From: Bacteroidales bacterium
Lineage (GTDB): Bacteria > Bacteroidota > Bacteroidia > Bacteroidales > M50B96
NCBI GenBank assembly: GCA_018401015.1
Contig: JAGYLP010000001.1
Coordinates: forward strand, 1-64,000
Direction of reading: 5' to 3'
DNA: 64,000 nucleotides
The stretch's first letter is position 1. The number at the start of each line of letters is the position of its first letter. The position numbers were made by a program, and so were the translations under genes. The notes beneath the pieces were generated by a model. The model searched no databases. It had not been told where the DNA came from and worked only from the letters and a program-made list of their open reading frames with translations. Shown here one piece after another: positions 25,547 through 34,200 of the stretch.

Positions 25547-27421
25547 ATGCTACCTCAGTACGATATTATTGTTGTGGGTGCAGGTCATGCTGGCTGCGAA
25601 GCCGCCGCTGCAGCCGCAAATATGGGCTCTAAAGTCTTGCTCATTACCATGGACTTGACTAAAACAGGTCAAATGAGCTGTAACCCTGCCATTGGCGGAA
25701 TCGCCAAAGGGCAAATCGTTCGCGAAATTGATGCATTAGGAGGTTATTCCGGGATTGTTACCGATCGAAGCATGATTCAATTCCGAATGCTCAATCAGTC
25801 GAAAGGACCGGCTATGTGGAGTCCTCGTGCGCAATGCGACCGTTTCCAGTTCACCCGTACCTGGCGCGATGTGTTGGAGCAAATTCCAAACCTCGACTTT
25901 TGGCAGGACATGGTTAGTGAACTTCTTTTCGAAAGTGACCGCCTGGTCGGTGTTAAAACCAGGCAAGGAATCCCTTTTCATTCTAAAGCAGTTATTCTTA
26001 CCAATGGTACTTTCCTGAATGGTGTCATGCATGTTGGAAAATCCAAAGTTAAAGGAGGACGCGATAGCGAACCACCTGCCATGGGTTTAACCGAACAACT
26101 CTTTCAACTCGGTTTTACTACGGGTCGGATGAAAACAGGAACTCCTGCAAGAATCGATGGACGATCGATCGACTTTACTAAGTTACAAGAACAAAAAGGC
26201 GATGAGGGTAGGGCGCACTTCAGTTACCTACCCGGTACTCGTCCCGATGTGGCTCAGCGTAGTTGCTGGATTGCACATACCAATACCGACGTCCACGATA
26301 GTTTACGGATTGGATTCATGGATTCGCCGCTGTTTAACGGCGATATTCAAGGAATTGGACCTCGCTATTGTCCAAGTATCGAAGATAAGGTCGTTACTTT
26401 TGCCGATAAGAATAGCCATCAGCTCTTTTTAGAGCCGGAAGGGCACGATACCATCGAATACTATCTGAATGGCTTCAGTTCGAGTTTGCCGTGGGATGTG
26501 CAGCTTCGTTCTCTGCAAAGAATTCCTGGATTTGAAAACGTCCGTATTTTTCGTCCGGGTTATGCTATCGAATACGACTTTTTCGATCCTACACAACTGA
26601 AGGCAACCTTGGAGACCAAGCTCTGCGAAAATCTTTATTTTGCCGGGCAAATCAATGGTACTACGGGTTACGAAGAAGCGGGTGCTCAAGGCATCATGGC
26701 AGGTATTAATGCTCATTTGAAGGTTCAAGGTAAGGAAGCTTTTACCCTAGGTCGTTCAGAGGCGTACATCGGTGTTTTAATCGACGACCTTATCACCAAA
26801 GGAGTGGATGAACCATACCGAATGTTCACGAGTCGTGCAGAATATCGTATTTTATTGCGTCAAGATAATGCTGACTATCGATTAACAGAACGGTCCTATA
26901 AGATTGGTTTAGCCTCAGAGGAACGATATCGCATCATGCGTGAGAAATATGAATGGGTTGATCGCTTAATCGAGAAACTAAAGACCTTCAGTATTAAACC
27001 TGAGTTCATTAATCCTTTATTGGAGAAACTGGGAACTAGTCCAGTTAAACAACGTACTCGTCTTTACGATATCATTCTTCGTCCGCAAGTGAGTATTCAT
27101 GATTTGAAGGAAATTGAAGGTCCCGTGGAGAAAATGCTTTCTTTCGATCATCCATCAGCCGGTGAAATTTTAGAAGCAGCAGAGATTAGCATCAAGTACA
27201 GTGGCTATATCGATCGGGAAAAACAAATTGCCGACAAGATTAAACGCTTAGAGCATATTAAAATTCATTCCGATTTCGATTATCAGAGTTTACATTCTCT
27301 GAGTACCGAAGCACGACAAAAACTGACTAAGATCAAGCCTGCCTCCATCGGTCAAGCGAGTCGTATTTCCGGAGTGAGTCCTAGTGATATAAATGTGCTG
27401 CTGGTTTTCTTAGGAAGATAA
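25547..27421 (+). CDS. mnmG: tRNA uridine-5-carboxymethylaminomethyl modification enzyme MnmG
   Basis: 624 aa from ATG 25547; an upstream TTG is in frame but adds only three residues. The FAD-binding motif VVGAGHAGCEAA is at 9-20, followed by SCNPAIGGIAKGQIVREIDA, GTFLNGVMHVG, RMKTGTPARI, the RPGYAIEYD segment, the FAGQINGTTGYEEAGAQG motif, and TSRAEYRILLRQDNAD. The C-terminal helical domain binds MnmE and tRNA. With MnmE it makes cmnm5U34 in tRNAs using methylene-THF and FAD. mnmE is not adjacent. Two parS-like palindromes follow its stop, consistent with the origin-proximal position of gidA (mnmG) in many bacteria. Confidence 0.98.
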   Translation: MLPQYDIIVVGAGHAGCEAAAAAANMGSKVLLITMDLTKTGQMSCNPAIGGIAKGQIVREIDALGGYSGIVTDRSMIQFRMLNQSKGPAMWSPRAQCDRFQFTRTWRDVLEQIPNLDFWQDMVSELLFESDRLVGVKTRQGIPFHSKAVILTNGTFLNGVMHVGKSKVKGGRDSEPPAMGLTEQLFQLGFTTGRMKTGTPARIDGRSIDFTKLQEQKGDEGRAHFSYLPGTRPDVAQRSCWIAHTNTDVHDSLRIGFMDSPLFNGDIQGIGPRYCPSIEDKVVTFADKNSHQLFLEPEGHDTIEYYLNGFSSSLPWDVQLRSLQRIPGFENVRIFRPGYAIEYDFFDPTQLKATLETKLCENLYFAGQINGTTGYEEAGAQGIMAGINAHLKVQGKEAFTLGRSEAYIGVLIDDLITKGVDEPYRMFTSRAEYRILLRQDNADYRLTERSYKIGLASEERYRIMREKYEWVDRLIEKLKTFSIKPEFINPLLEKLGTSPVKQRTRLYDIILRPQVSIHDLKEIEGPVEKMLSFDHPSAGEILEAAEISIKYSGYIDREKQIADKIKRLEHIKIHSDFDYQSLHSLSTEARQKLTKIKPASIGQASRISGVSPSDINVLLVFLGR

Positions 27422-27447
27422 GCTAATTTGGTGTTGTTTTAATTTGC

Positions 27448-27465
27448 GTGTTCCACGTGGAACAC
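27448..27465. promoter_or_regulatory. parS: parS-like centromere site 1
   Basis: GTGTTCCACGTGGAACAC is a perfect 18-bp palindrome. Its core TGTTCCACGTGGAACA differs from the well-known ParB consensus TGTTTCACGTGAAACA only at two symmetrical positions. It lies 27 nt after the mnmG stop, in non-coding DNA. Confidence 0.85.
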
Positions 27466-27503
27466 AACGGTATTTTTCTCCGGTTCTTTAAATGAAGAAC
27501 AAT

Positions 27504-27521
27504 CTGTTCCACGTGGAACAG
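27504..27521. promoter_or_regulatory. parS: parS-like centromere site 2
   Basis: CTGTTCCACGTGGAACAG repeats the same 16-bp core in another perfect 18-bp palindrome, 56 bp downstream of the first. The flanking base pair differs (C/G here, G/C there), showing that the core, not the flank, is conserved. Two clustered sites are typical of ParB loading regions. Confidence 0.85.
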
Positions 27522-27566
27522 CGTTGGAAATAGCTGATACTATTGAATTTCTAAAAAAATACTCCT

Positions 27567-29240
27567 ATGGAAAAAGCTGGTTTTACAATTCAAGGCAAAT
27601 TAGTCGATGTAGTTCATCGCAAAATTTTTAATGCCGAAGTTCAGGTAGAAAATGGAATAATTCAACAAGTTAAACCCATCGATCAGGCTCCAAACATATT
27701 TATTGCTCCCGGGTTTGTGAATGCGCATGTGCATATCGAAAGCTCGATGCTATCGCCGGTTCAATTCTCCAAATTAGCAATGAAAGCTGGTACCGTCGCA
27801 GTAGTGTCCGACCCCCACGAAATAACCAACGTATGTGGCTTGGAAGGATTCGATTACATGTACCGAAATGCAGCCCAAACACCTCTCAAAGTATTCCTTG
27901 GTGCTCCCTCCTGCGTCCCGGCAACTCCATTCGAAACCAGTGGTGCCATTATCGCTGCAAAAGATGTCGCTCATCTAATTGATACTTACCAGTTGAAGTT
28001 CCTTTCGGAAATGATGAACTTCCCCGGCGTTGTTTTCGACGATCCGGAGGTTTCGCTTAAATTGAAAGAAGCCCAAAAACGCAAGGTAAAAATCGATGGA
28101 CATGCTCCCGGTTTGAACGGAAAACAACTGGAGAAGTACGTCCAAGCCGGAATCTCCACCGACCATGAATGTACCACGATAGAAGAAGCTCGGGAAAAAA
28201 TTAAACTGGGAATGAAAATCCTCATTCGCGAGGGTAGTGCTGCCAAAGATTTCGATGCACTCAATGCGCTCATGGATGAATATCCGAACGAGGTTATGTT
28301 ATGCACCGACGATTCCCACCCCGACGATTTGGTAAAAGGACACATCAATCTAATCGTTGCCAAAGCACTCCGAAATAAACGCGACTTTTTCAATGTGCTT
28401 CGGGCTGCTTCCTATAACCCGATAAAACATTATCAGCTAGAGGTTGGATTGTTGCAAGAAGGCGATCCGGCCGACTTTATCCTTATCGAATCATTCGAAG
28501 AAGCTTCCGTTTTAGCTACCTTTATCGACGGAGTGAAAGTTTTCGATGGAAAAGAATTGACCATCGAGTTGCACGACACTCCTGGCGTGAATCAGTTTTT
28601 TGCCGAAAATGTTGCTCTAAACGATCTCAAAATTGAAAATAAAGGTTTGCCAGTTCGAGTAATCGAAGCATTCGACGGATCGCTCCTGACGGGAGAATTA
28701 ACCCATCTTTTCGCATCCAATCAACCTTTCCTCGAGTCGGACACTGCAAACGATATCCTTAAGCTTGTAGTCATTAATCGCTATAAACCGAGTACACCGC
28801 AAATTGCTTTTATTAACAAGTTTGGGCTTAAAAAAGGAGCAATTGCCTCCTGCATCGCGCACGACAGTCACAATATCATTGCCTTAGGGACGAACGACCG
28901 CGACCTGCAAGCGGCTATCAATATCATCATGGCGAACCAGGGAGGAATTGCCATCGCTCATGGTGAATATCAGCAAGCGCTTCCGCTGCCAATTGGTGGA
29001 ATCATGACGAACGAAGATGGGGTGGTGGTCGCAGAAAAATACCTCGACCTGCAAGCAAAAGTACACGAGTGGGGATCGCCGCTTCGTGCTCCATTCATGA
29101 CGCTTTCCTTTATGGCACTGCTTGTTATTCCTAGTTTGAAATTGGGCGATCAGGGACTATTCGATGTAAACCTCTTTCAATTTGCCGATTTGTTTCAATT
29201 GCCCGATAATCGGGATAAACAAACTGAAACAACCGCTTAA
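27567..29240 (+). CDS. ade: Adenine deaminase
   Basis: 557 aa. It is an amidohydrolase converting adenine to hypoxanthine and ammonia in purine salvage. Motifs include FIAPGFVNAHVHIESSML (metal-binding HxH), VVSDPHEITNVCGLEG, GVVFDDPEVSLKL, the IDGHAPGL metal His and TDDSHPDDL with the metal Asp. The C-terminal domain includes IASCIAHDSHNIIALG and PLPIGGIMTNE, typical of this family and not of dihydroorotases. It starts 146 nt after mnmG, beyond the parS pair, and precedes uvrC by 18 nt. Confidence 0.96.
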   Translation: MEKAGFTIQGKLVDVVHRKIFNAEVQVENGIIQQVKPIDQAPNIFIAPGFVNAHVHIESSMLSPVQFSKLAMKAGTVAVVSDPHEITNVCGLEGFDYMYRNAAQTPLKVFLGAPSCVPATPFETSGAIIAAKDVAHLIDTYQLKFLSEMMNFPGVVFDDPEVSLKLKEAQKRKVKIDGHAPGLNGKQLEKYVQAGISTDHECTTIEEAREKIKLGMKILIREGSAAKDFDALNALMDEYPNEVMLCTDDSHPDDLVKGHINLIVAKALRNKRDFFNVLRAASYNPIKHYQLEVGLLQEGDPADFILIESFEEASVLATFIDGVKVFDGKELTIELHDTPGVNQFFAENVALNDLKIENKGLPVRVIEAFDGSLLTGELTHLFASNQPFLESDTANDILKLVVINRYKPSTPQIAFINKFGLKKGAIASCIAHDSHNIIALGTNDRDLQAAINIIMANQGGIAIAHGEYQQALPLPIGGIMTNEDGVVVAEKYLDLQAKVHEWGSPLRAPFMTLSFMALLVIPSLKLGDQGLFDVNLFQFADLFQLPDNRDKQTETTA

Positions 29241-29258
29241 GACCTCCGCCGATCCCTC

Positions 29259-31049
29259 ATGGAATTAGAACGACAAATAAAAAATTTGCCCGATACACCA
29301 GGTGTTTACCAATTCCTCGACTCTCAAGGGAAAATTATTTATGTAGGGAAGGCTAAAAATCTTAAAAAACGCGTCAGTTCTTACTTTACTAAAAACCACG
29401 AACACGGAAAAACGGCTGTGCTCGTGCGCAAAATTCATTCGATCGAACACATTGTGGTCGATTCGGAACAAGATGCCTTACTGCTCGAGAATAACCTGAT
29501 AAAGAATTACCAACCGCGCTATAATGTGCTACTCAAGGACGATAAAACTTTCCCCTGGGTCGTTATCCGAAAAGAAGCCTTTCCCCGCGTTCACAGTACC
29601 AGAAATCGAACCAACGATGGTTCGGAATATTTTGGCCCCTTTACTAGCGCCCGATCTGTGCGAATTATTCTCGATTTGATTCAGCAGGTTTACAAACTCA
29701 GAACGTGTTCCCTACCCTTAAGCCCGGAGGCTATTCAGGAAAAACGATTCAAACCATGCCTCGAATATCATATTGGTAATTGTCATGCTCCATGCATAGG
29801 CAAGCAAACAGAAAAAGATTACAACGAGAGTATTCAAGTAGTTCGGAAAATCCTTAAGGGAAACCTCTCTTCGGTGCTTAGTTACCTCAAAACCTGGATG
29901 GCAGATGCAGCAGATCAGTATCAGTTTGAATTAGCTCAAAATTTTAAAGAGAAAATTGAGCTGATAAAGAAGTTTCAGAGTCGATCAACCGTGGTCTCTT
30001 CAAAAATCTCGAATGTCGATGTCTTTTCACTCTACGATGCCGATCCCTACGTTTATGTAAATTATCTCCGCCTAATCGAAGGGAGTATTATTCAGGCGCA
30101 CACCATGGAATTGAAACGAAAACTCAATGAATCGAACGAAGAGCTGCTTACACTTGCCATTACAGAGATTAGAACTGCAGTTTATAGTTCCTCCTCCGAA
30201 ATCATCCTCCCTTTCAAAATTGATTATCCGGTAAGTGGATTAAAAATTACCGTTCCAATGGTAGGAGAGAAAAAGGATTTACTGGATTTATCGCTCCGAA
30301 ATGCCCGATTATTTGGCATGGAAAAGAAGAAAATGCGAGGGGAACAATCTCGCCTGAAACCGGTCAATCGGATACTGAAAACCTTGCAAGAAGATTTATC
30401 GCTTTCGAAACTACCCGTCCATATTGAATGTTTTGATAACTCTAATATTCAGGGAACCAACCCAGTAGCTTCCTGCGTGGTCTTTTTAAATGCCAAGCCG
30501 GCTAAAAAGGAATACCGTCATTTTCACATCAAAACCGTTGAGGGACCGAACGATTTTGCCAGTATGGAAGAGATTATCGAGCGCCGGTACAGTCGTTTAC
30601 TCAAAGAAGAAAAATCGCTTCCGCAGTTGATCGTAATCGATGGAGGAAAAGGGCAATTGAATGCCGCAGTTAATAGCCTGGATAAATTAGGTTTGAGGCA
30701 TCAAATAGCTATAGTTGGGATCGCAAAACGGTTGGAGGAAATCTATTTTCCCGACGATCCCCTTCCCCTTTATCTCGACAAAACAAGCGAATCACTGCGC
30801 ATTTTACAGCACCTTAGAAACGAAGCGCATCGTTTTGCTATCACTTTTCACCGAAACTTACGTAGTAAAAGCTTCCTCAAATCCGAATTAGAAGGGATCA
30901 AAGGTGTCGGTCCACAAACCATTGAAGAAGTGTTAAAGCATTTGAAATCAGATGAATCGATAAAAGATTTAAGGGTTGATCAACTTAGCAATTGGATTCC
31001 GAAGTCTAAAGCAATACTTATAGTTAATCACTTCAAAACTAAGTCATAA
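29259..31049 (+). CDS. uvrC: UvrABC excinuclease subunit C
   Basis: 596 aa. The N-terminal GIY-YIG nuclease (DTPGVYQFLDSQGKIIYVGKAKNLKK, shown here in part: DTPGVYQF and IIYVGKAKNL, residues 12-35) makes the 3' incision. Four cysteines (CSLPL ... KPC ... GNC ... APC) lie in the region that carries an iron-sulfur cluster in UvrC proteins. A UVR domain near 200-235 binds UvrB, the RNase H-like domain (CFDNSNIQGTNPVAS; VIDGGKGQLNAA) makes the 5' incision, and a helix-hairpin-helix pair (LEGIKGVGPQTIEEVL) ends the protein. Nucleotide excision repair. It probably shares a transcript with ade. Confidence 0.98.
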   Translation: MELERQIKNLPDTPGVYQFLDSQGKIIYVGKAKNLKKRVSSYFTKNHEHGKTAVLVRKIHSIEHIVVDSEQDALLLENNLIKNYQPRYNVLLKDDKTFPWVVIRKEAFPRVHSTRNRTNDGSEYFGPFTSARSVRIILDLIQQVYKLRTCSLPLSPEAIQEKRFKPCLEYHIGNCHAPCIGKQTEKDYNESIQVVRKILKGNLSSVLSYLKTWMADAADQYQFELAQNFKEKIELIKKFQSRSTVVSSKISNVDVFSLYDADPYVYVNYLRLIEGSIIQAHTMELKRKLNESNEELLTLAITEIRTAVYSSSSEIILPFKIDYPVSGLKITVPMVGEKKDLLDLSLRNARLFGMEKKKMRGEQSRLKPVNRILKTLQEDLSLSKLPVHIECFDNSNIQGTNPVASCVVFLNAKPAKKEYRHFHIKTVEGPNDFASMEEIIERRYSRLLKEEKSLPQLIVIDGGKGQLNAAVNSLDKLGLRHQIAIVGIAKRLEEIYFPDDPLPLYLDKTSESLRILQHLRNEAHRFAITFHRNLRSKSFLKSELEGIKGVGPQTIEEVLKHLKSDESIKDLRVDQLSNWIPKSKAILIVNHFKTKS

Positions 31050-31167
31050 GTACTAAATAAATTGCTAATTACTTTTCTGTAAAATTTAGTTCACAAGTTT
31101 GTAAACAAAAGTGCTGAATCCCGCTCTAAATCAGATGTTCAGACCATCATTATTAAATTGTTTATAA

Positions 31168-31199
31168 TTTGTTTATTACTTTTATGTTCTCTATATTTA
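31168..31199 (+). promoter_or_regulatory. Promoter candidate for the T9SS adhesin locus
   Basis: TTTG (31168-31171) and TATATTTA (31192-31199) are separated by 20 bp, matching the Bacteroidota -33/-7 consensus TTTG/TAnnTTTG in all but the last base. Predicted start is near 31205, leaving a leader of about 58 nt before the ATG at 31263. It is the only good promoter match in the 213-nt uvrC/adhesin gap. Confidence 0.5.
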
Positions 31200-31262
31200 C
31201 TGCTTATTTTAGGTAAAATCTAAGTTTTGAAGGAAGATAAATTTGTGGAGTACAGAAAAAGT

Positions 31263-34200
31263 ATGAAAAATCTTTTCTTGTTGCTGGTTCTTGTTGTGTT
31301 AACAGCAGCTTTTGGTAGAATAAATGGGCAACAATCGGTCAATATTTCAGTCTATTATGGAGGATTTGGAAATGAGTGTTCGTGGGAAATCGTTGAGAAT
31401 CTTTCCGGCGATGTAGTCCTGTCAGGTGGCCCCGGCGCCAGTTCCAGCTTCAGTTATAATAGTCCCATTAGTTTAAATCCCGGAGAATATACCTTCCGCG
31501 CATTCGATTCCGAATCCGATGGATGGTCCGATCCCGCCGGTTATTACGCCATTACACCAAACTTTGGAACAGCTACCGGGAATATTCTTTTTCCAACAGG
31601 ATCTGAACAAGAAACAAGCTTTACTATCCTTTCTCCCAATCCAGTCGAGGTAGGTGTAGTGGAATGGCTCAATCCTACCTCGGGTGCCGGTCTGAGCGCA
31701 AACCAAAGTATCACAGTAAAATATCGGAACTACGGAACTACCGCATTATCAAACCCGAGTTTTAGCTATTCCATCAACGGAGGTAGTAGCTTTACAACAG
31801 AACTTTATGCTGGTTCAATCGCACCGGGAGCTACCGTCGATTATACTTTCTCCCAGTCGGCGAACCTAGCAAACCCCGGAACCTATGCTTGTGTAGCAGC
31901 GGCCGATAAAGCAGGCGATACCTACAGCGGAAATGATACCCTCGAAATTTCCATTCAATCGATTGCAGCGATTACGAGCTACCCATACAGCGTTAATTTT
32001 ACAAACTGGCCTCCCGCTAACTGGCAGCTTACCGGCGGAACCAATCAATGGCAACAAGATCCTAGTAATGCCGCCATCGCTAAATTTTCGTTTTGGAATG
32101 GAGGCAATGCCATCCTTACAACACCTCCATTTAGCCTGCCTAGTCCGGCAACCCTTTCCTTTAATTGGTCCAGCTACTTTAGTCCTATCGCACTGAACGA
32201 TGCATTGTACCTGGAAGTTTCTACTAACAACGGACAAGCCTGGCAAACAATCTGGTCGAAAGAAGGGAATGAGCTTTTTTCCAACGATGGGGTTACCTTA
32301 GCTGCTCCTGGTTCCTATGCCTCCGAATCGATCGATCTGTCATCCTACGCCAGCTCCATCGTGATGTTCCGCTTCAGAGGAGTATCTGGTTACGGCCACG
32401 ATGTTTATATCGACGATTTTCAAGTGAGCATAAACCCTACCTACGACCTTGCTATAACCAGTCTCGCCAGCCCGGAATTAAATGCTTGTAACCTGGGTCA
32501 AAATGTTCCAGTTACCATTGCGGTCAAAAACCTGGGAGCACAAATGGCCAGTAATTTTAGTTTGAGTTATAGTCTCAATGGTATTGTTGTCGATACCGAA
32601 AGTTTTACCTCCTTCCTTCCTGCAGGTGCTACGATACAACATACTTTTTCGACTCCGGTCGATTTTTCAACGCTCGCTCAAGCAGAATTCGATTTTTCAC
32701 TCTCTTACGGACTAGACCTGAATGCCAACAATAATCAACTTACCGATGTAGTTGTCTTAAATTCAACTTCCATCAGTAGTTTCCCAGCATCAATCGATTT
32801 TGAATCATCAACCGAGAACTATTTTTCCTTCCTATCCAACGATCAATCCAATGCCTCGGTTCAACCCGATGGAAGTAACAATCAAAGCCTTCGTTTCGAA
32901 GGAGGAAATGTTTCGCAATTATGGATAGGTAGTGCTGATCCAAGTGCAAGCAATGCAACAACACCCGCTCAAGCCTGGGAAACAAATACGCCCTATCATG
33001 CTGAAGCTTATTCCTGTTCGATCGATGCAACCTCTTTAAGCACACTCGAACTATTTTTCGACTTAAAACAACGATACAATTCAGGAAAATTAAACTCCTG
33101 GTTCAGGGTATTGGTCAATGGAACGCCCATTGCCGACATCGATGGCAATATTAACTTTAACCCCGAAACATCCTACAACGATACCTATGTGAATCGGCAC
33201 TACGATTTATCGGCTTATGCGGGAACTCAATTTGTGCTTCAATTTCAAACAGCCAACAAATTTAGCTCTAGCTATTCCTTTCCCGGAGATGTTGCTTTCG
33301 TCGATAATATCCTGTTGCGTGAAATTCCACCGCCCGATATCGCATTGGTGGAGCTTATCAATCCTGTCACCACTTGTGGTTTAGGGAACGATGAGGCAGT
33401 TAGTTTCTCCGTTACAAATCTTGGAGGAGAGAGTGTTTCTAATTTTACGGTTGAAGTTGATATCGACGGAGTAAACCTTATTTCGGAAGTATTCACAGGA
33501 ATTTTATTGCCGGAGGATACCTTGACCTACACCTTAAGTAATACATTGGATCTTTCCGCTATTGATACCTACGCTTATGAAATGGAGTTTATCTTATCGG
33601 GCGATGTAAACACTCAGAATAATGCGATTTCAACCAGTATTGTAAATCATACAAGCCCAAATGTCTCAATAAATGGTTTAAATAGTGAGTTTTGTTTGTA
33701 TGAACAGGCAGTCACTTTGCAAGGAAGTCCAACTGGTGGAAGCTTTTCTGGAAATGGAGTAGAAAACTCTGTTTTTTATCCTTTTAACGCCGGTTTAGGT
33801 CAACACACCATTCACTATGTTTACTCCGATCCTCTTATCAATTGTGAGGTAGAAGTAGAGCAAAGCGTTTCGGTTATTGGCGAAGAAGTGTCTTTCACTG
33901 GACTCGACGAAAATCCGGAATTAATCGATGTTTTAGTGGTTGTCAATTATAATTCCTTTGCACCCTTAGAACAATCGTGGCAAATTATCAATGAGTCGGG
34001 TACTATAATCCTCGATAGTCCTACCGGAAATTACAATGGCTTTACATACAATGGTTACATCCAATTACCCGTCGGGGAGTATTACTTCATTGCTTCCGAC
34101 GTACCCGGAAACGGTTGGAATAATAGCTATTACGAAATTACTCCCGATTTGGGCGAAGGAACCGGAGTTCAAACATTTACTGTTTTACCCTTCAACGTTC

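Noticed and set aside
31050-31160. Hairpins after uvrC as a terminator
   Set aside because: The best inverted repeat has 7-bp AT-rich arms with a ~25-nt loop and no T tract, so I did not call it.
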